A DNA stretch of 64,000 nucleotides from Ophiocordyceps camponoti-saundersi (nom. inval.). Taxonomy: Eukaryota > Ascomycota > Sordariomycetes > Hypocreales > Ophiocordycipitaceae. Position numbers and translations under genes: made by a program. Shown piece after piece: positions 22,230 through 35,868 of this stretch. The stretch lies in contig PDHQ01000093.1 in assembly GCA_003339415.1 (NCBI GenBank), positions 1 to 64,000 on the forward strand. The letters run 5' to 3'. The notes under the pieces are model-generated. The model was not told the origin of the DNA, made no database searches, and saw nothing but the letters and a program-made list of their open reading frames with translations. Position 1 is the stretch's first letter; each line of letters starts with the position of its first letter.

Positions 22230-23799
22230 GGTTATAAGCGCCTTCTAATACGCTTCCGCTACGCTAAAGTTTACGATACCTTTATTTTCCTACTTTTAAG
22301 CTTATTTTAATTAATTCGTAACGCTATAATATAATAGAAAATTCTATACGTAAAATAAAAACGGAGAAAATTATTTTATACTAATTTTAGTAGCGAAAAA
22401 TTTAATAAGCTTTCTTAATCTAAAAATATAATATAAAATACTAAGAAAAAGCGTAAAATATAATAAATAATAAAATAAGATATTTTTATCTTTTAATAAA
22501 ATAAAGCTTAAGGGCGCTATAAGCTATATTAAGTAATATAAATCTTTTATAATAGTAGCCCGAATTAATAAGGTAAAATTATTTATTTTTAATAATAAGG
22601 TTTTAACTTAACTTATCGATAAAAACGAAGCTATTAAATATAACGATAAAATAGAGATTATTATAAGAATTATCTTATAATCTTTTTCTAATAAAGCTAT
22701 TAGTAATATTACCTACCTTAGCTAAGATAAAAATACTATAATATATAATATCTATCTCTTAGCTAAGAAATAAGCTAAAATATTAACGAAAATATAACCT
22801 TAATATATTTTTTAATATTAGTATTAGCTTAAGCTAAAAGATAATATAATTAAAAGTTAGAGAGCTTTTAAGAAGGACTTTTAAGGCTTTTAAAACTAGA
22901 TTATTATAAATAAAGATATAGGGGCTAATTTTAAAAAGATATTATATATCTATACTTAGAAAGCTATTAATATTATCTAAACCTTATACTTTATTATTAT
23001 TAAAAAGTAAGATTATAATATAGATAGCCTTTCTAAGTTATCTTTTAATAATATTAATATATATATTTTATTACGAATCGCTAACTTTAAGATAACCTAA
23101 GACTTATTAAGCGGAAAAGTATTTTCTATAATATAAAATTAACCTTAAAAAAAAAGCTAGAGAATAAAAGTAATAATAATAACGGTAATAATAATAATAA
23201 GCTGAAGCTATTATTATCGAACTTAAAAATATATATTATACCTTATATACTAAAGCGTATAAATATAATAAATAAGATTATAACCTTTTTTTACTATAGC
23301 TATAATATTTATCTAGAAAGTTATATTTATTTAAAGAAATAATATTAAGTTTTTTACCTTAAGCTCTAACCGCTACCTATTCCTAGGTAATATAGGAATA
23401 GTAACGCGAGTTCTATAAATAGTAGCGCGGATATAATATCGGTAAGGAAGAGCACCGTAGCTTATATTATTAATACCGCTTTTAAAAGTCGCGATAACCT
23501 TATTTTATAAAATATTATAATTATTAATATTAGCTATACCTTATATCTTTTTAATAATAAAAGATAGTTTAATTAATATAAAGAATTTAATAGCTTTTAT
23601 TATTTTATAATATCGAATAGTAAGCCCTTATTTTATTATAGCTAAGGTATTATTACGATTAACGCTTCTAATAGCTATTTAATTATATTTAAAAAGGTAT
23701 TTTATAATATAGATATCTTAGTTAATCTTATCTCCGCTAATTAGCTTAATTATAAGGAAATCTATATTAATAGCAAAGGTATACGCTTTTAATAATAAG
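22230..23799 (+). pseudogene. Copia-2 gag/protease relic
   Basis: Plus-strand relic of the 5' coding part. Near 23510-23590 a protease-like segment can be made out (IINTSYTLHLFNN, where families have D-S/T-G-x-x-x-H-L/V-x-x-N). Stops arise at former CAA/CAG codons throughout. No intact frame remains. Confidence 0.65.
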
Positions 23800-23804
23800 G
23801 ACGT

Positions 23805-24408
23805 TAATATATGCTTATACGTATAATCTACTAGTAGTTATATATACTAGGCTAGCTACTAGATATAGTATATAGGAAAGGGAGACGGGCTAGCTACCGA
23901 TTATAAGATTATAGAATAGCTACTATAAAAAGTATAAGTATAAGTAAGAGTTTTTTAAGAATTAAAATAATAACTATAAAAAAATCTAAATTATTACTTA
24001 AAGGAATACTAAGCTAATTATATAGCTAGGAGCTTAAGGAAGATTTCCTAGTATAATCTTAAAAGTATTTACCTAAAGGGATTTTACGGTAATTTCCGAG
24101 TATATTAGTAAAATAGAGATTTCTTAGTACGCGGTGATTTCCTAATATACGGGGATTTCTTAGTAAAATCTAGAGATTTCTAAAGGTATATTTTAATATT
24201 AAATCCTACTAGAAATCTTAGTAAAATTCTAAGAGTTATTATAGAGAAATCCTAAGAGGAAATCCTAGTAATTTCTTAAGCGTAAAGGTAATAAAGTTTC
24301 TAGGGGAAATCTAAATAAAATCTTAAGGCGGGAAATCTTAGGAAATCTTAGGGAAATATTATAAAAGGTTAGGCGATTTATAGGGGTATTATTATATATC
24401 CCGTATTA
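23805..24408 (-). repeat. Gypsy copy 1, 3' LTR (element sense)
   Basis: 604 bp. The adjacent sequence at 24409-24416 is the complement of a purine tract (AGGGAGT), which fixes this as the 3' LTR in element sense. It is made largely of degenerate GATTTCCTAGTA-like units. Confidence 0.9.
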
Positions 24409-27400
24409 ACTCCCTAGGCCGGAAAAGAATTCTAATAGCCTTATTAATCCTTATTTTATTTTAGAAATTATTATTATACTTAAAGGCTTTTTTATATTAA
24501 CTCTAATAACTATATCTATTTATAGATTAAGAAATATTATTAGGGATTTATATATAGAGAACTAAATTAATCTATATAAGGTAAGAAAGAAATAAAAAAA
24601 TAAGATAAGAATAATAAAGGAGAATTATAATATATATTAGATATATATAGAAGAATATACGTTATAGTAAAAGGTATTATAATACTAAAAAAGAAAAATA
24701 AGAATAATAGGAACGTAACGTAATATACGAACTAAAGGAATAGAATAAAGGAAAATATTTTGCTATTTTTATTATATAGACTAGCGTTTATAATAATACG
24801 AGAGCGAATATAGATAATCTTACTATAACTACCGTAAGAGATATAGTTTATAGCTTTAGGTATAGTATACTTTACGAAGACGGAGGCGTTTAAGATATTA
24901 TAAATAGTAGCAGGGTTAACTATATTACGGATAGTTATACTTATTTTTAGGCGTATATCGCGAGTATTCGCTATAAATAAGCTTTATATAGCTAGTTATT
25001 ATAGCTAATATTCTTTCTCTATTTATAGCGTATAAAGTATAAAATAAATAGTATATAACTAGTATTATATCGTAAAGATATTAAAAAATAATACTAAAAG
25101 TATATTAATTTATAAGGTTCTTACCTAAGCTTAGTAAATATAATAGTTATTACTTATTAATAGTTAAATAATTTAGAGATCTATTACTTATTAATAGTAG
25201 AATAGATATAAAAACTATTACGTATTAATAGTTAAATAGTATAACGCGTGCTTTCTATATAAAGCGCGTTATTAATTTCTGCTACGGTTTATGCCGGCGC
25301 TATATAAAGAGCTAAGGAGTGCCTTAGTTTATCGATATATTAACGAAAAAGTTAGCGTTAATAAGTTTAATAATTATAGTATATTTAGTATTATTAAAAG
25401 GTTCGATTAGTTAGCTTATTTAACTATATAGCTTTTTCGTAATATTATCGGGAGCTATCTTAACTAAATCTAAGATACTAAAAACCGGAATACTACTAAG
25501 GTTTAGGGTTATTTTATTTCCGATAATATCGCTCTAAGCTAATAAAAATATATAATTAATAATAATAGCTAGTAATAGCGTAATAATATTTTCGCTAAGT
25601 AAATATATCTATTCTCTTATATAAATATATAAGTCCTAATAGTTTTTTTCGTAAAACTCTAGAATCTTATTAGAATTATTTAATACGAACTTCTTATTAA
25701 TAAATATAATAACCTTATCGATATTAAGCGATATATTCTTAAAAGCGGGAGTATTAAGTAAAATAAGTATAAGAATAAGGAAATTAATAATCTATTCGTT
25801 ACTAATATTAAATATTTTTACTATATAACTTAGGCTAAGGGAAATATTATATTTAGTAAGGTATTTATTAAAATAAGTTACTTAGATTAAAGCGATATTT
25901 ATATCCTAAAATACTAAAGCTTACTTATCGTAATATATTACGAAAAAGGTAAGAGAGTATTTAATAACCTAAATTAGATTATTATAATAAGTTATTAAGA
26001 AATTATTATTAGCTTTCTTAATTTTTTTAGCTTTTAGAACTTTTTAAAATTAAATAATAGTTTTAGAAATAATTACGGGAGTTATAGGTTACTAAAAAGC
26101 GGAATAAGTTTACTTATTAGGGGTTCTAAAAACGCTTTATTAAATTAGAGTAAGAAAAGTAATAGAACGCTTTATTAGGGATTTACTAAAAATAGAAGCT
26201 ACTCCCTTAACCTTAGTCTCTTTTTCTATAGCTACTAATATTATTTTTTCTATTTTTCTAAAATAGTTAATATAAGAGATAATAGCTAAGATTCTCTTAA
26301 TCTCCTTTAATTTTTCGGAGTCTTAGTAAACTTACCCGCTAATTAGGCCCTTAATATAATCTTTTATAATTTCTAATAGCGCGTATACGCCGTAATAGTT
26401 TTTTCCGGGTTAATTAAACTATAGAAAGATATTCTTTTTAATATTAGTAAAGGAGTATAAAAATATAAAGTAAGTATAGCTTCTTAATAAAGTAGCCAGT
26501 ATTTTAAAAGCTAAGCTAGTAATAAAAGAAAATACCGCGGTAGTTTATTAAGTAAAACGTTTAAGCGCTATAATTTTAGAAACTTTAAGTAAAGAGTTAT
26601 TAGAGCTAGAGTATTTATTATTTAAAAGCGAGTACTCGGAATTATAATCCTTATTATTAAGAAGTTATTCTCTATTAGCTTATCTTTTTACTTTCCTATT
26701 AATATAATAGATATAATTATCTAACTTACTAAAAGATAGATCGTAGCTTTTTACTTAAAATATTTATTTCTAAGCGATAAATATTATATAGTTATTCGAT
26801 TTCTAGTTATTAAATTTATAAGTAAGTAATTTAAATAAATATTAGAGTTCGGTAAGGTTTCCGAATAGCTAAATAGCTCTCTTAAAGCTTTCGAAAGTAA
26901 GTATAAGGGAAGTATAAATTAGCTACTTATAGAATAGCTTACGGTAAGTTTTATTACGAGAATAATAGGGATTATTATAAGGCGGATTAATCTTAAATAT
27001 AAAAAAAAGAAAAATAAGAAAAAAACGAATAGAATTAGAGAATAAAAGAAAATAACTATAAGGGGAATAAATATAATATATAGGAAAAATATAATAAAGA
27101 TAGGAAATATAGAGGGGGATAATAAAAGATAAATAAAAGAGAGAAAAGGTAAGAGAGAAAAGGTAGGAAAATAAAGGGAAATCTAATATAAACGGTAATA
27201 CGTTAAGTTTATTATTTCCTAGTAATTTCACGCGTTTATTACTAAGTAACTTATTTACCTTATTCTAATAGCTAGTACTTTTTAAGAGTATTTATACGTT
27301 TTTTCCTAATAATATCTAGCTAGGCTTTTAACTTATCTTTTTCTTTCTTAAATTCTTCGATTATCTCCTTTTATTAGAAATCCTTTTTAGCTACTTACTA

Positions 27401-30400
27401 ATTATTATTATTTAGGTATCCTTTTTAATATATAAGATACTTTATTTAAATAGTACCTTATCCTCTTTTAACTTTTCTCTTATTAAGGATTTATTTAATC
27501 TTATAATTATCGATATTAAGCTTAAGGCTAGGTTATTCTCTTAAAATATTAGCTAATCGGAGTTATATAATTAATATAATAAGATAGATATTTATAAAGT
27601 TATTAAAATTTAGTTAATAAGCTAAATAGCTAATTTATTCGATTACGTAGAAAAGCTTAGTTTACTATTCTAAAAGCTTCGCTACTTATCTATTAAGAAT
27701 AAAATATCTTTTTCTAAGTTTTAGCTAAACTTAATTACTAAGCTTAAACTTAAGCTTTTAATATTTTTTATTATAATATCGTTTTATCGTAGCTTAGGCG
27801 TAAGTAATAAAAATAACTACCTTATTTTTTAATATTTCCTAAAATTTAGGAGAAGCTTAATTATTTAGATAACGGAGACTATCGTTTATTTAGAATTTAA
27901 TAAGTAACTTACTTAGCGTAATCTTAATAATTAAGGAGAAGGAGTTATTAAGAGAAAATTAAAAAGCTAGTAGGGCGTTAATTTATCGCTTTATTAGGAA
28001 ATTAGTAGCGAAGAATCTAAAAGTAATTTCGATAATTTAGTTTTATTTTTTAAATAAACTATTAATTTATAAGTAATATATAGTTAATATTAGGAGTTTA
28101 GTACTAAAAGTAAATTATAAAATTTTCTAAAGCTTAAATATAAACTTCGGATCTTAATTAGAGATAATTTACTTTAGAAGTTTTTAGTTATAACGGGTAA
28201 GCTTATAGTATAACCGCTAAGCTTATTTTTTAGTAGTAAAGTAATTATATTTAAAGGTTAAAATATATATTTTCGAGAACTTATCGGTAATAGTAAGGAG
28301 GGTATTATAAAACTTTCCTTTAAGTTTAAATTAAAGTAAGTTTTCCGAAAAGACTAGAGGGAGTCTAATAATAAAGTTTATTATAATTATATAAAAAAAA
28401 ATTACTAAGGAATAAATTAGAACTATTTCCTTAAGGGGAAGCTATCTATTAATTTAATTACGTTTATAAATATTATATTTATTTACGAAATTATCGATTT
28501 TTTTTTTAATTGGGAAATAATAAAATTAAAGGAAAGTTTAGCTTATATATATTTTTAATTAGTATAAAATTTACGAAAATAATACTTAGAAATAATTTTT
28601 TTAGCGTAATTTTCGGGAATATAAAGTTATTATTAACTATTAATATTTTTAAAATATAATAAGCTATTTATTTAGATAAAAGCGAGTTTTTCCTAAAAGT
28701 TTTTATTTTTAAGTTACTTTAAGATTTCGGATTATTATATATCGAGGAGATATTTTTCGGAAATCTTACGTTAGAAAGCGTTATTAAAAATAGCTTTTAA
28801 GGAAATAAATATATAGTCCTAATTAATATAATCCTCTTAAATATCTTTAAGTTTTCCTTATCTTTTTTCTAAGATTATTTTTAAGGGGAGGCGTAAGAAA
28901 AAGTTTATAAGAATATTAAAAGTACTTAAGATATATTAAACTTTAAGAGGGTATTAACTTAGAAACTAAAAAGTAAGAGTAAGGTAATTATTATTTTTTA
29001 TACTAGTAGTAAAAAAAGAGGTTTATTTTATAATTACTAAAATTATAATATAATCTATAAAAATTATAATTTTCGGTTTCCGAGTTTCGATTAAATAAGT
29101 CTAAAGTTTACGATAAGCTTATACTAAGTAAAAAATCTTAAGTTTAGTTAGCTAGTATCTAATTTCGGCTAATTTAAGGGTATAATTAAAATAGTAAATA
29201 AGTTTAATAGATTACTAAAGCGGAGCTAAAAATAATTTCTAAAATTCCTTATTATCGATATAAAAAAAATAAGCTATAAAACTATTCTCCTAAGAGATAT
29301 TAATTTATAAAAAAAGTTAACGATTAGGAAAAAATTAACTAAGAGTAGCGTTATTATAAAAGGTATTAGTAATATTATTAAAATAATTAATTTTTTCTTT
29401 TATTAGGATAATTTTAAACCGAAAAGTAAAGGTATTTTTTTTCGGTTTAGTAATAAGTATTTTATTTTCCTATCTTTCTTAGAATATTACTATTTTATAT
29501 TTCTAAAAAAGGTTAATTTATTATATAAAATAGGGAATAAAATATCTTATCTATTTTACTAATTTAATTTATTACTTAAGATATTATAAGGTATTAAAAA
29601 ACTTAATATCTTATAAGGCTTTTACCTAAAATTAAGTATTTATTAGTACGAATCCGTTAACGTAATATTTTAATATTTTTATAGATAGGTAATAAAGGAA
29701 TAATTTAGGAGCGGAGAGGGAAAGATTTATATTAACGAAAAGATTAAATATAATAATTAGATATTTAATATAATCTTCTAAAATATTAGAGAAGATTATT
29801 ATATTATTAATATATCTAGCAGCGTATACTTTATATAGTTAGAGAATATAATTAACGAATCTTTATATATAAGTAGGAGAATTTTTATACCTTATAAGAG
29901 TAATTATAGCCCTCTCTAATTTACGGTAAAAAGTAATCGTAAACCGCTTTCGGTAATCTAAATAAATAAAAAACTAATAAAAGAAACTTTAAGTATTAAT
30001 AATAGAAATAACTTTTTTACCCGCTAACTTATAGATTATATCTTAAAGGAGAGGTATTAGATATATATCGGGAATAGCTACGCTATTTAAAGTTTATAAG
30101 TTATTAATAATATATAGTTTACCTTTTCTCTAAATAATAAAATATAAGCTAGCGAAAAATAAAGCTTTAAGCGCCTATTTTATCTTATTTTATAAATATA
30201 TATTATTATACTTTTTATTAAGGAAATCCTAATTAAGTTTATTTAGTAAATAGGGATATAAACTAAGTTTCTTCTTATACTAATTATTAATAAGGGGGAT
30301 TTTTAGATATTACTTAGGGGGCAGATTAATTAGTTTAGTATTTTCTTAAAATTTCGGAAGGGAATTATAAAGTTATTTTACTTTTCCGGATAACTAAGGA

Positions 30401-33379
30401 TCTAATATATAGATTTTAACGCTATATTCTCCTTTAATTTCCGGGATATTAGGTATCTTAAAGATACTTAACTAATAAGGTTAACTTAGATCTAAGATAT
30501 TAATAAAAGGTAAGTTAGTATTAGTTTTATTAAATAATATTATTTAGTCTAAAAGAGAATCTAATATTAAATATTTATCGGGGTTATCCGAGGAGTTTTT
30601 CTTAGTAATTTATTAAGGGATTATAAAAGAAATTAATTATTAAGATTTAGTATAATACTAACCTTTTCTTTTTATTTAAATAAGATTAGTTTATTACTTA
30701 AGTTAAAGATAGTTAAATAAAAGTAATTACGAATAATAAAACTTAAGAGGAAATAAGAGTTAGGGAAGAAGATAAGGTTACGATTTTTAGGAGGATCTCT
30801 AATTAATATTAGAATTATACTTATTAAAAAAGGAGGGATTATTATTACTAAAGCGGCTATTATACGTCTATAAGTAGCTAGTCTTTTATAAGTAAAATAA
30901 TATTTAATATATATTCCTCCGTAAAGTTAAATTTAAAGCTTTTATTAAGAGTTAAGAATATTAATTCTATAAGGGATTAAAAATCCTTATCTTAATAAAA
31001 CTCTAGTAAAAAGATACTCGATAACTTAAGCGCTAGCTTTAAACTTACTAACGTAAAACTTACTATTAATTTTACTAATAATATATAAAATAAAGGTAGC
31101 TTAATTATAAGTTAAGGCTAATCTAATATTATTTAGGCTTCGAATTATTATTAGATTATAATTAATATTATTAAACTTATTAAGTAAGTTTTTCTTAATA
31201 AGGGATCTATTTATTTTAATATCGATATATATTTCTATAATATTAAATAGTCCGTTTTTACTAAATACTAAAATTTTCGTATAGGAAAAATAGGAAACTT
31301 ATTCTAAAAGAAAATTAGTTATCTAAGGAGTAGCTTCGATAATAGGAAGGTTTTTAGGAAGGAGGTCTCTAATAGTATTAAGAGGTTTTATCTTATATTT
31401 CTTAAGATCCGAAATAAGATAATATAAGTTATTAGTTAGTTACTTATCTTTTTCGGCCTTAGATAATTTAGATAAATTAGTTTTATTATCTAAATTATAT
31501 TTTAAAATATTAAAGATTATATTATATATCTTAGAAAAGATTATAAAGACTTTGTTAGTATTAGGATCTTATTCGGTAAGTTTATAAGTAAGATTAATAA
31601 AGATAAGATTACCTTTTAAGCTTTCTTTATTTTTCTTTAGAAAAGGCTATTTTATTTTTACTTTAAACTTAATATTCTTATCGAAAGGTTTCCGGGTATT
31701 ATCCGTTAGCTTTTTAAGGAAATTATTTAGTTTATAATCCGGTTAGCGGTCCGGATTTTACGAGGATTTCTCCTTAGAATTATTTACCTTATATTTACGT
31801 TAAGGTAACTTACCTAAAGCTATATACTAAGTAATATCGTTTTATAAATTACCCTATATTCCTCTAATTAGCTTAGTTTAAAGGTTTAGAATAAGTTATT
31901 CGTATTTATATACCTAGTTATCTAAAGTATCTTCGCTAGTTAGTTATCGGAAAGTTTTTTAGAGAAAAATATTAAGATAAGAAAAGATAATTATTAATAT
32001 AGATTATTTAGGATAAAGAGCTACTTAAGCTATTCTCTTTATTTTAAATACCTATAATCGGAAGTCCTTTCTAGTAAGTATATCCTAAGATATAAAGCTT
32101 TATTTTTATATAGTAAGAGCGGTAATATTAAGTTAGATAGTAAACCTTTTCTAAAAAGCTTTTATTTATTTTTAGATTCTTAGATTAGGAAAGGTAAGTT
32201 TTAATCTAATTTAAGGGTTTAGATCTTTAGAATACTATTTTATAGTATAACCCCGAAAAAGAAAAGGAATAAGTTATATAAGTTTATTTATATAATCCTC
32301 GCTTTAAGTAATAATTTATTTTAAAGCGTCTATAAATTAGTTAATATTTTAGTAAATAATAGTTTAATTAGTTTCTTTAATCTAATCGAAGGTAATATTA
32401 AAAGTATTAGTAAGCTTAAACTATCCGATATTTTTAGCTTATAACTTAACTTATTATCTAAATAGTTTCTATAATTTTAATTAATTATATAATTATAAAT
32501 TATTATCTAAGTTAATATATTTAGGGTAATCTAAGTTTTAAGGTATAATATTATAAGAGTAAAGTATATTATTAACTATTTATACTATTTTTTCTTTTTT
32601 TATAAAAGGTAGAGGAGGTTTTCCGGAATTAAATAATATTATAAAAGGATTTAGAAAATACTACCTAGTTAAGGTATTCTTCTTTAAGGTAGATAGTTCT
32701 TTTTTTAAAAAGGATTTTTATAGCGTAGAGGTTTTCTTACCTTTATCCTAAAAGGAGGTTTCCTCCTTACCTTCTTCTTAAAAGGGAACTCCGGTATTTT
32801 CCTTACCTTTTACTAGTAAAGTAAGCTGCTTACTTTTTCCTTCAGTATTACTTATAGTTTAAAGGTATTTTTAAATAAGGGGTAGCTAGTTTTTTAGGGG
32901 AATTCTAAGTAAGTAAGGGATACCGTTAAATATATACCTTAGTTAATTTACTTATTTAAATAATTAATTATAGTCTACTATAATATTTAAATTAGTTAGG
33001 AAAAGTTCGATTATAGTAAGTAACCTAATTTTTTAGGGATTATCTTAATATAGTAAGTATTTTTAAACTAGCTTTATTTCCCCGTATTATAATAAAGGAA
33101 ATTTATTTTTAAAAGGGTAAGGTTTTTTTACTATTTTATAAGTATTAAAAGTACGAGCTTTTTCTTTCCTAGCTATAACTTCTTCCTTAATTACCTTAAG
33201 GAGTTTAGGGGTAAAGAAATAATATATAGCTAAGGTTAAGTAATAAATATAATAAAGCTTTCTTCTAAGCTAAAAATCTACGCTTATAAAGTTTTATTAG
33301 TAAAAAATATTTTAGGTCCGACTTATTACCTTAATAGCTAGAGATTTATAAGTTAGTAAAACGTAGAATTATTACTAGT

Positions 33380-33983
33380 TAATATACGCTTATACGTATA
33401 ATCTACTAATAGTTATATATATTAAGCTAGCTATTAAATATAATATATAGGAAAGGGAGATAAGCTAGCTACTAATCGTAAGATTATAAAATAGCTATTA
33501 TAAAAAGTATAAATATAAGTAAGAGTTTTTTAAAAATTAAAATAATAATTATAAAAAAATCTAAATTATTACTTAAAGGAATACTAAGCTAATTATATAG
33601 CTAGGAGCTTAAGGAAGATTTCTTAGTATAATCTTAAAAATATTTACCTAAAGGGATTTTACGGTAATTTCCGAGTATATTAGTAAAATAAAGATTTCCT
33701 AGTATATAGTAATTTCCTAATATACGGGGATTTCTTAGTAAAATCCGGAGATTTCTAAAAGTATATTTTAATACTAAATCTTACTAGAAATCTTAGTAAA
33801 ATCCTAAGAGTTATTATAGAGAAATCCTAAAAGGAAATCCTAGTAATTTCCTAAGCGTAAAGGTAATAAAGTTTTTAGGGGAAATCTAAGTAAAATCTTA
33901 AGGCGGGAAATCCTAGGAAATCTTAGGGAAATATTATAAGAGGTTAGGCGATTTATAAAGGTGTTATTATACGTCCTATATTA
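33380..33983 (-). repeat. Gypsy copy 1, 5' LTR (element sense)
   Basis: 604 bp, same length as its partner, with transition differences. The primer-binding site beyond it (left of 33380, minus sense) could not be matched to a tRNA because of RIP damage. Confidence 0.88.
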
Positions 33984-33988
33984 GATAT

Positions 33989-35269
33989 ACTATCTATTAC
34001 CTTTTTTAGATAGGAGGCGTAGCTAATATTACGGGCGCTAAAGCTTTATAGCCTCTTATAATAGTAGCCTTACTTAGTAAAAAATAAGAAATTAATTACG
34101 CTATAATATACCGATAACTTAAGTATGCGGGCAAAGATAGGATTCTTAAAGCTTACTATAAATCTGGCCTTATAATTAATAAGAAGAGTATCTTTAAGTT
34201 ATTTTACTATTAAGCTTATTAACTTAAAAAAGTAAATATTATAATTAGTTAAGATCCTGCTATTTTACCTATAAGTTTCCTATAATATATTTTCTAAGAT
34301 TTTATCTAATATTCTCTAATAGCTTATAAAGGTTATCGGTATATACTTTAAGGAATTAATACTTATACTAACTATTATTAGGTTTTTTTTATAAAGACTT
34401 ATAATAAAGCTTTTAAACAGCTTAAAGCGTAAAAATATAGCGTTAACGCTATTACTAGCAGCTACCGCGTTTAAGTAATAAGCTTTAATAATACTTTTAA
34501 ATTTATATAATAAAAAATTAAAACTTAAGCTATAAATAAAGGCTTTATTTTACGCACTTATACCCCTTATACCTTAGCTTAGAATAGCTAAGCTAAATAT
34601 ACTAAGCGTACTTTAATAAATATTATAAAAGCTATATATATTAAAATAAAGCTACCTAAGAAATTATAGCTGTTTTTTATTAATATTAGCGCTTACGTAT
34701 AAAATTTACTTTTATTATTAACTAACCCGAAGAATTAAAGCCTTATCGAAATAATAATAGCCGCGATCTACGTTTTATATAAATATTCGATTAAATACGT
34801 ATAATTATAAGGTTATAAGGTATATATCGTTATCCCTCCTTAATATAAGATTTAGAGCGCTAAAATAGCCCTTTAAGCTAAGGAAGGCCGCCTCGTTAAT
34901 ATAGAAGGCCTTTATAAGTATATTTATAAAATATATTTACCTAAAAAAGATAAGATTATTAAGGCTAGAAATATTAAGTTTTATAACTTAGCCGATTTAA
35001 AGCTTAATTAAATAGTTAAATATATTATAAAGCCTAAAATTAAGAAAAATTAAGAAGATTATCTTAATAAAAATAAATTCTTTTAATTTAAACTTAATAA
35101 TATTAATAATAATAATAATAATAATAAAAATTATAATTATTCTAGTAATTAAGGCTTATAAGAGCTTACTAGTAACTTTAAAGCGGGAAATATACCTAAT
35201 TTAGGTAATAAAACTATAAGCCCTTCTTAATTTAAAAAACCGGCTACGCCTCCGAATATAATATAATTC
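33989..35269 (+). pseudogene. Copia-2 integrase relic
   Basis: The piece of Copia-2 between the two Gypsy inserts. In plus-strand sense the integrase core is legible around 34260-34900 (for example YRYILYGINTYTNYY, then RTYTPYTLA), matching the order of conserved blocks in Copia integrases, with TAG/TAA at former Gln/Trp codons. It is followed by the region joining integrase to RT, where Gypsy copy 2 inserted. Confidence 0.75.
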
Positions 35270-35274
35270 CTTAC

Positions 35275-35868
35275 TAATACGGGACGTGTAATAATACCCC
35301 TATAAATCGCCTAACCTCTTATAATATTTCCCTAAGATTTCCTAACTTAGGATTTTACTCGGATTTCCCTTAGAAACTTTATTACCTTTACGCTTAGGAA
35401 ATTACTAGGATTTCCTCTTAGGATTTCTCTATAATAACTCTTAGGATTTTACTAAGATTTCTAGTAAGATTTAGTATTAAAATATACTTTTAGAAATCTC
35501 CGGATTTTACTAAGAAATCCTCGTATATTAGGAAATTACCGCGTATTAGGAAATCTTTATTTTACTAATATACTCGGAAATTACCGTAAAATCCCCTTAG
35601 GTAAATACTTTTAGGATTATACTAGGAAATCTTTCTTAAGCTCCTAGCTATATAATTAGCTTAATATTCCTTTAGGTAATAATTTAAATTTTTTTATAGT
35701 TACTATTTTAATTTTTAAAAAACTCTTACTTATACTTATACTTTTTATAATAGCTATTCTATAATCTTACGATTAGTAGCTAGCTTATCTCCCTTTCTTA
35801 TATATTATATTTAATAGCTAGCTTAGTATATATAATTATTAGTAAATTATATATATAAGCGTATATTA
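35275..35868 (+). repeat. Gypsy copy 2, 5' LTR
   Basis: 594 bp. It starts TAATACGGGACGTG, probably from an ancestral TG start. It ends AAGCGTATATTA, probably from a CA end. Confidence 0.9.

Larger units (their letters stand above)
23805..33983 (-). mobile_element. Gypsy chromovirus copy 1 (10,179 bp), nested, RIP-destroyed
   Basis: Bounded by 604-bp direct LTRs (23805-24408 and 33380-33983). The flanks GACGT (23800-23804) and GATAT (33984-33988) are a target duplication that differs by two transitions. The interior is the reverse complement of copy 2 at the family level, so its coding sense is minus. An 11-bp-range segment near the LTR end (about 24325 and 33905) is present in both its LTRs and absent from both LTRs of copy 2, so the two copies are separate insertions of two subfamilies. 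No coding frame survives. Confidence 0.9.

Noticed and set aside
26923..27231. 102-codon minus-strand frame inside Gypsy copy 1
   Set aside because: It is an A/T-biased reading of the C/T-rich tract between pol and the third frame; the hydrophobic look comes from TTT/TTA/ATT codons, so it is not evidence for a membrane protein.
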